Origin: Flavitalea plasmicola
GTDB taxonomy: Bacteria; Bacteroidota; Bacteroidia; Chitinophagales; Chitinophagaceae
Assembly: GCF_030546645.1 (NCBI RefSeq)
Contig: NZ_JAUOTO010000005.1
Span: forward strand, 62,001 to 126,000
Length of the DNA: 64,000 bases
Direction: 5' to 3'
Part shown: positions 37,234 to 45,490 of the stretch, one piece after another
Position numbering within the stretch: position 1 is the stretch's first letter
Layout of the letters: each line of letters starts with the position of its first letter
Notes under the pieces: model-generated
Told to the model about the DNA's origin: nothing
Seen by the model: only the letters and a program-made list of their open reading frames with translations
Database searches by the model: none
Position numbers and translations under genes: made by a program

Positions 37234-37280
37234 TGGATCGCCGTGTCACACGGAGGGTGCCAGTAGTCCCGCCCTAACCG
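37234..37280 (+). repeat. tRNA-Ser-like repeat, diverged copy F
   Basis: Begins GGATCGCCGTGTC and ends AGTAGTCCCGCCCTAACCGC. It lies inside a gap (37008-37704) with no clear gene. On the minus strand of 37530-37700 the frame reads GLRIEERFALQPTFPRIALL and YNSYNSVGVVSSALGFVLQ, which looks like part of an outer-membrane beta-barrel protein without a proper start and could be gene debris. Confidence 0.5.
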
Positions 37281-37704
37281 CTAAGTCTTACGGGTTAAGG
37301 TTAAAATTTCTACCTTTGATCTAAGGGTACTTATATGAGAATTATTTTTGAGGACTTTTTCGTGTTCGAATTTTTCCAATCGATTTTTGTGTCCTACTCA
37401 AGAGAGCTAGTTTCGAATCAACAAAGGGTTTGAATCCCCCTTGGAAGTTCATTACTTCGTAATACAAGGAATATTAGGGGAATTGGCGGATCGCAAAATC
37501 TTTTAATGGATTTAATTGGAAATTTAAAATTAGCACCGTATGAACTCCATTGCCTCAGTTTCATAGTGGTGATCAGGAGGTTCGACCTGTAAAACGAATC
37601 CCAAGGCCGAAGAAACCACCCCGACACTATTATATGAATTATAAAGACGTTTAATCCTCAACAATGCGATTCGGGGAAAGGTGGGTTGTAGTGCAAAGCG
37701 CTCC

Positions 37705-38136
37705 TCAATCCGCAGGCCGGAATTTACCAGGCCCTTCACTATTGTTTAGGACGGCGGCGACCAGCAGCGCCGCCATACTGTAAAGCCAAATCCAATACCC
37801 GACCTTAAGTGTCACCGCCCCAACCATCGCCTCCGACTTTTTACCAGGAATCTTATCTATGAGCAGAAAACTAAGGGAGAATAGGAAGGCAGCAGATGCC
37901 GTGTAAAGGGCTGTGCGACGCCATATGCTCTTACTACGGTGAAAAAATAAGAGCAAGGTAAAAATAAGTAATGGGTTGGCCAGCCAGGACCAACCAAACG
38001 ATCTTCCAATGCCGACCCATCCGTAGATCAGCGCTCCAAGACCAATTACGGCAGCGTCTCCTATCGCAAAAGCAGGCAGCAGCAATGAGCAGAAGAACAG
38101 AATGGCAGGAAGATACCTGAGAAAACGTCGAGTCAT
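37705..38136 (-). CDS. Four-helix membrane protein of unknown function
   Basis: Unrecognised 143-residue integral membrane protein with four hydrophobic segments (YLPAILFFCSLLLPAFAIG, WLANPLLIFTLLLFFH, LYTASAAFLFSLSFLLID, GYWIWLYSMAALLVAAVL). No motif suggests an activity. Single gene; the upstream promoter region lies in the 129 bases before 38265. Confidence 0.62.
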   Translation of the reverse strand: MTRRFLRYLPAILFFCSLLLPAFAIGDAAVIGLGALIYGWVGIGRSFGWSWLANPLLIFTLLLFFHRSKSIWRRTALYTASAAFLFSLSFLLIDKIPGKKSEAMVGAVTLKVGYWIWLYSMAALLVAAVLNNSEGPGKFRPAD

Positions 38137-38265
38137 TGAATAAAGATAGAAATATCTAGAGGCTTTTTCATTCTAAAGTAAGTCAACCCAATTTGGGCCA
38201 TATTATGTGTTTTTTTTGCTTTATTTGCAAAGACTAAAGCACATACTCTCATCAATTTCATTCAA

Positions 38266-38832
38266 ATGGACCGATTCGAAATAGCTGAAAACCCTTCCAT
38301 TTTGGCCGAACGAGAAGTTCCAATAAGTGAAGTAAAACTTTTTGGGTTCAAGCTCTTTGATGAATGCTTTTTACTTAAAATCGACGAAGTTGATTCCATA
38401 ACCTTAGTAAAACTCCCTGTCAATGTGAAGCAACTGTTCGGTGGAGACGGGAAAAACTGGCTCTACGAAATAGATGGGCATCGGCAAACCTTTACATTTA
38501 AACAACAATTTGATTCGGTTATGAGACATGGAGGATGCTTGCACATGAAAAATAAAGTTACCTACATTATTGATGAACAGAAGATAACCGGGATGAAACT
38601 GTACAACAATGTGCATGGATTTTACAAAAGCACCCCTAAAGAAAAAATAGAGAATATTTTTGGCAAGGCCGACAAAATTGAAGAAATATTTTTTGAAGTA
38701 GATGGATCACTAGCCAGTAGTGAGTTTACATATTTTGATAGGCCGATGAGCATAAGCGTTGAAGCATGGAATAATGAAATATCTACAATTCATATAGGAC
38801 GGCTTCCATTTAAATTAAGCTGGCAAAAATAA
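38266..38832 (+). CDS. Hypothetical soluble protein
   Basis: Unrecognised 188-residue protein without signal peptide or membrane helix. The sequence has repeated amphipathic beta stretches (VPISEVKLFGFKLFDECFLL, WLYEIDGHRQTFTFKQQF) and a segment STPKEKIENIFGKADKIEE, which resembles the short domain in which a hydrophobic strand pattern predicts ligand binding. AT-rich, single gene, probably acquired. Confidence 0.55.
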   Translation: MDRFEIAENPSILAEREVPISEVKLFGFKLFDECFLLKIDEVDSITLVKLPVNVKQLFGGDGKNWLYEIDGHRQTFTFKQQFDSVMRHGGCLHMKNKVTYIIDEQKITGMKLYNNVHGFYKSTPKEKIENIFGKADKIEEIFFEVDGSLASSEFTYFDRPMSISVEAWNNEISTIHIGRLPFKLSWQK

Positions 38833-38940
38833 CCTAACATATCGCTGAATTGAATACTTCATTCTTATATCTCGTGGGTCGAAAACAAGGGGAGCTTACA
38901 ACCTGTTGAGTACCGAAGGAAATATAAAATATAGGTTTTC

Positions 38941-40173
38941 CTAAAGGCCGCTGATTTTCCTCATAAGGATCTCCTTGTCATTGTGGGTGGTAGCCAGCGC
39001 ATAGGCCTTTTCAAAACAGGCCTTGGCATTTTTATCGCCGATGTTTTTGTACAGTTCGCCCAGCAATGTAAAATAAAAATGGTTGTTATCGAGCTTCAAC
39101 TTCATTGCCTCGATTAACGCAGGTTTTGCACCTTTGGCCTTGAATAAGGCATACGTTCTGTTCAGCGCGACGCTGGGCGAGTAATTAATTAACAGCAACT
39201 GATTGTATAGTTGCAGAATTTTTCCCCATTTTTCAGGAGGATCATTTTTTTGACAATGCCACCAGGCGATCCTTGCTTCCAAATGATAGGAGGTCATTTC
39301 CGGTCCCCGGGCAGAGAGGGCCAGAAAATACTCGCCTTTATTGATCAGTTCATCATCCCATAGATCTTTATCCTGGTCCTCATATAGGATCAGGGAACTG
39401 TCACCACCTTGCCTGGCCCTGAACCGGGATGCGTGAAAACACATCAATGCAATCAACGCATTGGTCTGCGGAAGATTGGTGGTTTCCAATCCCGTGAGGA
39501 GAACGCCTAAATGCAGGGCCTCCACACATAGATCCTTGCGGAGAGTTTCATTTTTCGTCGTGGAATAATAACCTTCATTAAAAAGCAGGTAGATAATGTG
39601 CAGGACATTATCCAGGCGATTATTGATTTCCGGCCCCCGGGGCATTTCCAGGAGTACATTTTCTTTTCTTAGTTTCTCCTTGGCCCGGAACAGTCTTTTA
39701 TTGATCGTTTCTTTGTTCGTCAGAAAGGCTTCTGCAATTTCATCGATGCCAAAACCGCAAAGAATACGCAGGGCAAGTCCGATCTGCGCCTCGCTAATAA
39801 TAGCCGGATTGCAGATGGCGAATAACATCTTGAGCTGGCTATCCATGATATTCCCGTCGGAAAAATCAGGATCCTGTGGTAGGGCCGGGCCCTCTTGTCC
39901 GGTGATCAGCGCGGGAACTATTTTCCGGCTGAAGGTCTTATGGCGTTTGAAATAATGGGATGTCAGGTGTTTGGCCACCGAATAAAGCCATGCGGTGGGA
40001 TTGTCCGGCATTCCTTTGATACTCCATGATTCCGCGGCTTGTAAAAAGGCTTCGCTGACGATGTCCTCGGTAAGGTCAAGATGTTGTAAGCCAAAAAGGT
40101 TGCTGATCACAGCAACCATTTTTGAGAATTCATTTCTGAATAACCGCGTTATAATATCCGGATCATTCCCCAT
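38941..40173 (-). CDS. ECF42-type RNA polymerase sigma factor with C-terminal extension
   Basis: Extracytoplasmic-function-like sigma factor of 410 residues. An N-terminal sigma-2/sigma-4 pair (EDIVSEAFLQAAESWSIKGM, NPTAWLYSVAKHLTSHYFKR, ILCGFGIDEIAEAFLTNKET) is followed by a 230-residue helical C-terminal domain with HIIYLLFNEGYYS and TPR-like repeats ending in LLGELYKNIGDKNAKACFEK. This architecture is diagnostic of the ECF42 group, normally linked to DGPF/YCII proteins, as here. The start at 40173 overlaps the YCII gene by 11 bases, indicating cotranscription. The DGPF partner is presumed to act in signalling. Confidence 0.93.
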   Translation of the reverse strand: MGNDPDIITRLFRNEFSKMVAVISNLFGLQHLDLTEDIVSEAFLQAAESWSIKGMPDNPTAWLYSVAKHLTSHYFKRHKTFSRKIVPALITGQEGPALPQDPDFSDGNIMDSQLKMLFAICNPAIISEAQIGLALRILCGFGIDEIAEAFLTNKETINKRLFRAKEKLRKENVLLEMPRGPEINNRLDNVLHIIYLLFNEGYYSTTKNETLRKDLCVEALHLGVLLTGLETTNLPQTNALIALMCFHASRFRARQGGDSSLILYEDQDKDLWDDELINKGEYFLALSARGPEMTSYHLEARIAWWHCQKNDPPEKWGKILQLYNQLLLINYSPSVALNRTYALFKAKGAKPALIEAMKLKLDNNHFYFTLLGELYKNIGDKNAKACFEKAYALATTHNDKEILMRKISGL

Positions 40174-40531
40174 TTTCCATCGCAAGGATCGCCTGATTAG
40201 TTGCGGCAAATGGCCTGACTTCGACAGTACCTCCTATATCGAATATAGGGCAGCCGTGGGCAAGCGTAATAGCCTCATCAATATTTTCAGCCCTGACGAT
40301 CATGAATCCGCCCAGTTGTTCCTTAACCTCGACAAAAGGACCATCTGTTACCACCCCGCTGGCCTTCAATACCTTCCCGCCAAAGGCAAGACGCCTGGTG
40401 GTGACAAATTTTCCCTGGGCGGCGATGCCGGCAGCCCAGTCATCCCATAGCGGTAGGTTGACTTTCAACTGCTCCGGCGTGGGCAGGTTATCTCCTGCCA
40501 GATGTCTGAAGACGAGTGCAAATTCTTCCAT
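40163..40531 (-). CDS. YCII-related DGPF-domain protein
   Basis: Small ferredoxin-like-fold protein of 122 residues with the hallmark TDGPFVEVKEQLGGFMIV. YCII/DGPF proteins are the standard neighbours of ECF42 sigma factors and are thought to help control them, though the mechanism is unresolved. The gene ends inside the start of the sigma-factor gene (11-base overlap). It is 34 bases downstream of an alpha/beta hydrolase gene, giving a three-gene minus-strand unit. Confidence 0.92.
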   Translation of the reverse strand: MEEFALVFRHLAGDNLPTPEQLKVNLPLWDDWAAGIAAQGKFVTTRRLAFGGKVLKASGVVTDGPFVEVKEQLGGFMIVRAENIDEAITLAHGCPIFDIGGTVEVRPFAATNQAILAMENGE

Positions 40532-40565
40532 AGTACTATAATTATAACGAATGTAAACAATTCAG

Positions 40566-41504
40566 TTAAGCCAGCCCGAGTTTGGGTTTTACCCATTTGG
40601 CATATCTGGCAATAGCGTCGTTGGATTCGGGAGCGCGGCCGGCAGCCATATGGAAAGTATGCTGCATGCCGGGAAAAATATCAAAACTGACATCCACCCC
40701 TGCTTTCCTGGCGCGTTCCGCCAACAGGGTGCTGTCATCCAATAACATTTCATTACCACCCGCCTGCAAATAGATCGGGGGAAGGCCTTTGAGATCGGCG
40801 TAGACCGGGCTGATGCAGGGGTCTTTGGGATTGCCTTTTTCCCCGACAAACATGCCCGCCATATCGTTGATCCACTGCACGGTGAAAAGGGCATCCTTAT
40901 CGGCATTATATATCCTGGATTCCCCGGTGCCTGCCATGTCGAACCAGCCACCAAAAGGCATACTTGCCGCCGGCAAAGGCAGGCCTTTGTCACGGGCAAG
41001 CACTACGGTAGTAATAGCAAGATTGGCGCCGGCCGAATCTCCGGCAAAGGCGACATGGTTTGCCTTAATACCCTGGTCGAGCAGCCATTTATACGCTGCC
41101 AGTCCTTCATTTACCTGGGTGGGAAATTGGTGTTCAGGTGTGCGGCTGTAATTAAGAAGCAATGCCCTGCAGCCAATGGCCTTGGCAAAATGACCGAAGA
41201 GCTTTCTATGGGTATACATGGAGCCGCTAAAAAAACCTCCTCCATGAAAACAAAGGATGACACGATCGGTTGCACATCCTTTCGGGACAGCCCACATTGC
41301 CTCTACGCCACCCGCCTCGGTCTCGATATAATCCACCCCCCGTGGCTCGGCCGTAAGACGTTGCCAGTTCTCTCCATAGTCACGCGCCGCCTCGAGGGAT
41401 TCATGACCAGGTGCGGCCGCAGCGCACTCCAGCCAATATTTGCGTACCTCATCGACTTGTTTGCTTGGTTTTCCAGTTACTTGTTGTTCAGTTGCAGTTG
41501 CCAT
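40566..41504 (-). CDS. Alpha/beta hydrolase, hormone-sensitive-lipase type esterase
   Basis: Esterase of 312 residues. The oxyanion motif is FHGGGFFSGSMYTHRKL, the nucleophile elbow AFAGDSAGANLAI, the acid LQAGGNEMLLDDST and the catalytic histidine PGMQHTFHMA. It belongs to the HSL (GDSAG) branch, acting on short acyl esters. No signal peptide. It is the first gene of a unit with a YCII protein and an ECF42 sigma factor, so it may be part of a detoxification response. Confidence 0.9.
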   Translation of the reverse strand: MATATEQQVTGKPSKQVDEVRKYWLECAAAAPGHESLEAARDYGENWQRLTAEPRGVDYIETEAGGVEAMWAVPKGCATDRVILCFHGGGFFSGSMYTHRKLFGHFAKAIGCRALLLNYSRTPEHQFPTQVNEGLAAYKWLLDQGIKANHVAFAGDSAGANLAITTVVLARDKGLPLPAASMPFGGWFDMAGTGESRIYNADKDALFTVQWINDMAGMFVGEKGNPKDPCISPVYADLKGLPPIYLQAGGNEMLLDDSTLLAERARKAGVDVSFDIFPGMQHTFHMAAGRAPESNDAIARYAKWVKPKLGLA

Positions 41505-41682
41505 AATCGGTAGATTTTTGATTGTCTACCTACATGGGGATCGAAATGGCGTGAATTGGACAAATGGACGGTGGTAATTTCCCTTTTTATCTCAAAATTC
41601 AGGAAAGGTAGAAAATTGTCCAATACTGGTCACTGATGTTATTGCCAGAAACCGGCTTTAAGGAAGCCTGGGGAACTATGCC

Positions 41683-42351
41683 CTATGACGTCGGATGCTG
41701 TTTAAACCCAATACTCTCCCGGTTTTTGCCCGAAACCTGAAAATGAATTTTGCTCTGGACCTCATCCAAAGAGATAAGATCGTCGGTATCTCCTAATACT
41801 TCATCGATGAGGCCGTACTGTTGGGCTTCAATGCTGTTCATAAACCGGTCGCGGCGGAACATCTCTTCTATTTCTTCCCGGCTGTGACCGGAAAATTTGC
41901 CGATCATGTAAAAGATCTGATTTTGCAGTCGTTCCTGTTCTCTATAGGCAATACGTACGTCCTCCGTATATCCCTTGGCGCCCCCGCCGGTGGGATGCAT
42001 ATGAATGGTAGCATGCGGCAGGGCATAACGCTGCCCTTTTTGCCCCGCCGTCAGCAGAAAGGTGCTCATACTGCCGCAAAAACCCATAGCTACCGTGGCT
42101 ACCGGTGATTTTAGCTTCCGCATGGTATCATAGATGGCAAAGCCTCCATACACGATGCCGCCCGGACTGTTGAGGTAGAGCATGATGGGGTTGTGATTCT
42201 CACTGTCCAGGTAGAGCAGCTGAGCCACGATAAGATTGGCTACGTTCTCGTCTATGGCAGTTCCCAGGTAGACAATCCGCTCTTTCAGCAGCAGGCTATA
42301 GATATCGTACGCCCCCCTGGTCGAGCTGTCGATGACGGTTGGAATGATCAT
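41683..42351 (-). CDS. ClpP-family serine protease paralog linked to a sigma factor
   Basis: ClpP-fold peptidase of 222 residues. The catalytic serine lies in VAMGFCGSMSTFLLTAGQKG (usual GQAASMGAFLL region). Aligned through the following TEDVRI block, the catalytic histidine falls in IHMHPT (usual IHQP), and the aspartate in RRDRFMNSIEAQQYGLID. All three triad positions are therefore filled, but the region after the histidine (PTGGG for QPLGG) is unusual. No ClpX, ClpA or trigger factor gene is adjacent. It starts one base after the stop codon of the 85-residue gene and is the third gene of a sigma factor operon. Confidence 0.88.
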   Translation of the reverse strand: MIIPTVIDSSTRGAYDIYSLLLKERIVYLGTAIDENVANLIVAQLLYLDSENHNPIMLYLNSPGGIVYGGFAIYDTMRKLKSPVATVAMGFCGSMSTFLLTAGQKGQRYALPHATIHMHPTGGGAKGYTEDVRIAYREQERLQNQIFYMIGKFSGHSREEIEEMFRRDRFMNSIEAQQYGLIDEVLGDTDDLISLDEVQSKIHFQVSGKNRESIGFKQHPTS

Positions 42352-42352
42352 A

Positions 42353-42610
42353 TCAGAAGAATATAGTTTTTAATTGATGGGCAAATGCGGGTTCCTCCAA
42401 CAGTTGCCGGTGAATCCCCTCTAGTCTGCCACGTTCTTGCTTTCGGCTGTACAGTCGGATCAACCGATGAGCCAGGCGCTGTGCCTCCACTTTTTCAGCC
42501 AGTGCATCATTCATCAATAGCTGCGCTTCAAAGCGCTTTCCTTCCTCTTCGCTTAACTGGCAGAAAAGGTATTGATCGATCTGGGCGATCTCATTCAGGT
42601 CACTGCGCAT
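42353..42610 (-). CDS. Small anti-sigma-like cytoplasmic protein
   Basis: Protein of 85 residues with no membrane helix. The pattern DQYLFCQLSEEEGKRFEAQL then LMNDALAEKVEAQRLAHR is that of the N-terminal helical region of Bacteroidota anti-sigma-type proteins (YLxGxLSEEExxxFExxL). The remainder is charged and helical. It overlaps the sigma factor gene by 11 bases and is followed by ClpP after one base, so it is the linker gene in a tight operon. I infer, without proof, that it binds the sigma factor and may be the protease's substrate or adaptor. Confidence 0.72.
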   Translation of the reverse strand: MRSDLNEIAQIDQYLFCQLSEEEGKRFEAQLLMNDALAEKVEAQRLAHRLIRLYSRKQERGRLEGIHRQLLEEPAFAHQLKTIFF

Positions 42611-43106
42611 AGGTTTCAGTTATTTTTATTTCCTCCCGGACTTTCTCCAGGCATTTATATTTCTGTACCGTCGCTGATCTTCTCCCTTTAAACCCGAATC
42701 GGCCGGCGATATGATCCATCGAGCAATGGTCGTAATAAAAAGCTTTTAAAAGCTCCAGGCATTTCTTCCCGCTCTTTTGAAGGGCATCCAGCAATTTTTG
42801 CTCCCTTTCTTCTGTGTCCGGATCCTCCGGCGTTGCCGCTTCGAACCCTTCGGGCAGGGACAGCATCGCCCCCTTCTTCCGGGTATGCAGCCAGCAGATT
42901 TTCGCTGTGCCCAGCAGATAGGCCTTGGGGGAGGATTGAAGCTGCAGCTTTCCAGTCTTCCCTTTTTCCAGGTAAATCAGTAAAGCATCATGGAAGCTGT
43001 CTTTAGCCTCTTCAAGACTTCCACCCATCCGCCGGACCATCCGTGCGAAATCGGGGAAACTTTCTCTGTACAGCTCGACGATGGGGTCATCATATTGTAG
43101 GGTCAT
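42600..43106 (-). CDS. ECF-type sigma-70 family RNA polymerase sigma factor
   Basis: Sigma factor of 168 residues. Region 2 is FARMVRRMGGSLEEAKDSFHD then ALLIYLEKGK and AYLLGTAKICWLHTRKKGA, region 4 LLKAFYYDHCSMDHIAGRFG with a positively charged GRRSATVQKYKCL. It lacks a second binding domain, so it is the minimal ECF form. It is the first of three overlapping or abutting genes with the small anti-sigma-like protein and ClpP. A sequence TACCTTTTTAGA lies about 25-35 bases upstream as possible -7 box. Confidence 0.88.
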   Translation of the reverse strand: MTLQYDDPIVELYRESFPDFARMVRRMGGSLEEAKDSFHDALLIYLEKGKTGKLQLQSSPKAYLLGTAKICWLHTRKKGAMLSLPEGFEAATPEDPDTEEREQKLLDALQKSGKKCLELLKAFYYDHCSMDHIAGRFGFKGRRSATVQKYKCLEKVREEIKITETYAQ

Positions 43107-43259
43107 ACAAGTACCTTTTTTAATAAAGTGTCTAAAAAGGTAGGATAATCACCCGAAAATGGGATATATTTTCTAAAAAAAGTTATCAAGGTTTCGTCGG
43201 GCAATAAATTTTTTCTATCTGGAAAGATTGCTTGCCTGGTTCGAATGTCCTTGCCCTTT

Positions 43260-43829
43260 CTATTCTTCAGTCTCCAGGTCTTCCATTATTTTTTTCAGTT
43301 CTGCCAGTTGCTTGCCGTATCGGGTCCGGACATACAGCTTGAAAAGAAAAAAAGAAATGATTTGAGCAACCCCTAACCCTATGAGAATAACCAATAAGGA
43401 GGTCGACATACTGCCAATAATGATCAGAACAACTAATGGCCAAATAGAATAATTAAAGCCCTTATATATTTCAATATTTAGCTCCAGTTCATAGGCGATG
43501 TGATAAATGCTTTTTCTCAAACTAAGGTCATAACGACCGATGGCTTTATAAAAAAGATAAAATCGGGAAAAATAGTACATCGTCTGTGCCAGAAGAAGAA
43601 ATATGGCTATGCTGACAATAAATACTGACCATGTATTTTTGAAAGACCGAAGGGCAACAAGGATCAGGAATACAAAACCTATCGCTTGTGAAATGAACTC
43701 CCGCTTCATGTTTCTCCTCAGCTTCGAAACAATAGAATGCGTTTCACTTAGTGGAACCTTTCTAATTGGCAAAGGGATGTCGCCTGCCTTATCATCTGCC
43801 CAGGCGCCCTTCAAGCTGTCAAAATTCAT
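43260..43829 (-). CDS. Membrane protein partner of an ECF sigma factor (probable anti-sigma-like)
   Basis: Unrecognised 189-residue membrane protein: a cytoplasmic N-terminal part of about 45 residues (MNFDSLKGAWADDKAGDIPL), then four hydrophobic segments, ending in a charged coiled-coil-like tail (YGKQLAELKKIMEDLETEE). Its position, starting inside the last codons of the sigma gene (11-base overlap), is that of an anti-sigma factor that holds its sigma at the membrane; sequence alone does not show that. Confidence 0.7.
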   Translation of the reverse strand: MNFDSLKGAWADDKAGDIPLPIRKVPLSETHSIVSKLRRNMKREFISQAIGFVFLILVALRSFKNTWSVFIVSIAIFLLLAQTMYYFSRFYLFYKAIGRYDLSLRKSIYHIAYELELNIEIYKGFNYSIWPLVVLIIIGSMSTSLLVILIGLGVAQIISFFLFKLYVRTRYGKQLAELKKIMEDLETEE

Positions 43830-44325
43830 AACCCAATGTTTTAATAATGTACTTTAATTTATCCTTGGTACGGCCCAACCTTACCCGCACATTCAAAGGA
43901 GTAATACCTAAAATAGCTGCGATCTCTTTCCCTGATTGCCCTTCCATAAAGAGGAAGATCAATGCTTTTTCCACCTTATTTAACTGGTGCACAGCCATGT
44001 AAAATATCCTTAATTGTTCGTCCTGATCACTCACTGTATGTAATTCTTCCGGGAGCTGGTGATATGGAGCGGTGGTAAAAGTATTTTGCCGCCGTTTTTC
44101 CTTTTTGAAGAAGACAATCGCTGTATTGAACGCTACACGATACATCCAGGAACTGAACTGGCTGTCACCCCTGAAGGAATCATAGGACAACCAGAGCTGC
44201 AACATGATCTCCTGTAATAAATCATGCTGATCAGCTGGATTATCCTGATAAATGCGGCATATCTTATATAATATCCCGCTGTGCGCCTCCACTTGCTGCA
44301 AGAAACGGGCTTCTTTTGTACTCAA
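43819..44325 (-). CDS. ECF-type sigma factor
   Basis: Minimal ECF sigma factor of 168 residues: region 2 in ADQHDLLQEIMLQLWLSYDSF then SSWMYRVAFNTAIVFFKKEK, region 4 in LNKVEKALIFLFMEGQSGKE then IAAILGITPLNVRVRLGRTK. It overlaps a membrane protein gene by 11 bases. It is a second, unrelated ECF sigma module next to the one with ClpP (the two modules are 150 bases apart, both on the minus strand). Together with the ECF42 factor three alternative sigma factors are encoded within 5.4 kb. Confidence 0.92.
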   Translation of the reverse strand: MSTKEARFLQQVEAHSGILYKICRIYQDNPADQHDLLQEIMLQLWLSYDSFRGDSQFSSWMYRVAFNTAIVFFKKEKRRQNTFTTAPYHQLPEELHTVSDQDEQLRIFYMAVHQLNKVEKALIFLFMEGQSGKEIAAILGITPLNVRVRLGRTKDKLKYIIKTLGYEF

Positions 44326-44342
44326 CTCTTCAGCTTATTGAA

Positions 44343-44645
44343 TTAATGATGAAGGCTTTGCTCATATTGCTCGATGGCCTTTTTGATAGCAAGACTCGTT
44401 TCGTCATCTTTCGCGACCTGGAATCCGCTGTCACTTTCGTTTAGCCACTCCCCTTCCATTGTTCTTAGCAGACGATATAGTTGTCCCTCTGCAATTTTGA
44501 CAATATAACCCCTTCTTTCTTCCCTTTTAAGGCCGTTCCTTTTCAGCAGGTTAAAAGGATTGATCGATATAAGCTTTCTCATTACTTTTCCAAATCTCAC
44601 TTCTCCCTTTATGTTGCCGGGAAGGTCAATTGTAAAGTACCCCAT
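44343..44645 (-). CDS. Small hypothetical protein
   Basis: Unrecognised protein of 100 residues starting MGYFTIDLPGNIKGEVRFG; the in-frame ATG at 44654 adds three residues. It is basic and predicted mixed alpha/beta with no signal peptide or membrane helix. It ends 17 bases before the sigma factor gene on the same strand and may be the first gene of that unit. Confidence 0.55.
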   Translation of the reverse strand: MGYFTIDLPGNIKGEVRFGKVMRKLISINPFNLLKRNGLKREERRGYIVKIAEGQLYRLLRTMEGEWLNESDSGFQVAKDDETSLAIKKAIEQYEQSLHH

Positions 44646-44700
44646 AAGATGCAATTAAGTTAGGAAATTCAAGATACACCGGGTAAGTATCTAACGCTGG

Positions 44701-44774
44701 GCGATTGTTACACGCAAAGGCAAACTTTCTTATATAATGAGGGTAGTCTTGACAGGCACCAATAGGAATAAGCC
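44701..44774 (+). repeat. Second dispersed repeat, second copy
   Basis: Related base by base to 31026-31099: shared blocks are ATTGTTACAYGCAAAGG, TATATARTGARGGTARTCTT and CAGG. A further short echo of the 25.6-kb gap (ATCGGTTTGAAAGTTGT) lies 45 bases on. The gap 44646-44860 has no gene. Confidence 0.65.
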
Positions 44775-44860
44775 ACTTTAATTTAATAAGTTATTGATTG
44801 TCAATAAGGAATAAGCAGATCGGTTTGAAAGTTGTCGCCCGCTGTATCCATCGGATACCT

Positions 44861-45490
44861 TCATTTCTCCATCTTTACGTACAATGTCAACACTGCCCGG
44901 TCGCCTTGCGGAACATTGGCAATGTAGTCGGAAATGCGGAATAGACCTTTTTTGCCACTCTTGTCAGTAAAAGCAAAGATCTTGTGGATGGCAACATCGT
45001 TGTTGCCATTGGTTATGTCGATGGCATAATTCCTGATAAGCGGTGTTTTCGCCAGCAGCACATCGATATCGGCGGGAGTTTTAAGAGCGTCAAACTCGGA
45101 GATTGTCACTGAGTCGGCGGCTGCCAGCAAGCTATTGGTGAGCGTCGAGAATGCATAGACGTACCCGGTACGGGTCGACATCGATTCCACATTTTCGAAA
45201 ACACGACAGCTGGAGCAACCCCCACCGTGGTAGTTATAGGCAAAATCGATCTGGCTGGAGTTGGCCGCTGCCTGCGGCTGATTGAAGGTCTTGCCATCAT
45301 AGAGATCTATCCAGCCGAATCTGGTAGGGTCCAGGTCATCCGTTCCAATGATGGATTCCACAGTGATGGTGTCCTGCTTCAAAGCGGAGCTGGCAGGCGC
45401 ACTGTTTTTCTTGCTGCAGGAAGTGATGGTGATGCCGAGTACGAGCGATAACAAAGCTGCTATTTTCAATTTGTGGTTAAGCATGGTCAT
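44861..45490 (-). CDS. Hypothetical lipoprotein with CxxC motif
   Basis: Lipoprotein of 209 residues, start MTMLNHKLKIAALLSL, lipid-attachment cysteine in ITITSC at about residue 23. The mature protein contains HGGGCSSCRVFENVES, so two cysteines close enough for a disulfide or metal site. I do not recognise the family; HmuY-type and other Bacteroidota small-ligand lipoproteins have a similar size. The start at 45490 fits a -7 box at 45605-45612 and excludes a longer upstream frame that begins in the promoter. Confidence 0.65.
   Translation of the reverse strand: MTMLNHKLKIAALLSLVLGITITSCSKKNSAPASSALKQDTITVESIIGTDDLDPTRFGWIDLYDGKTFNQPQAAANSSQIDFAYNYHGGGCSSCRVFENVESMSTRTGYVYAFSTLTNSLLAAADSVTISEFDALKTPADIDVLLAKTPLIRNYAIDITNGNNDVAIHKIFAFTDKSGKKGLFRISDYIANVPQGDRAVLTLYVKMEK

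Noticed and set aside
37414-37440. Possible tRNA T arm (GGGTTTGAATCCCCC)
   Set aside because: No acceptor, D or anticodon arm can be built around it; at most a decayed fragment.
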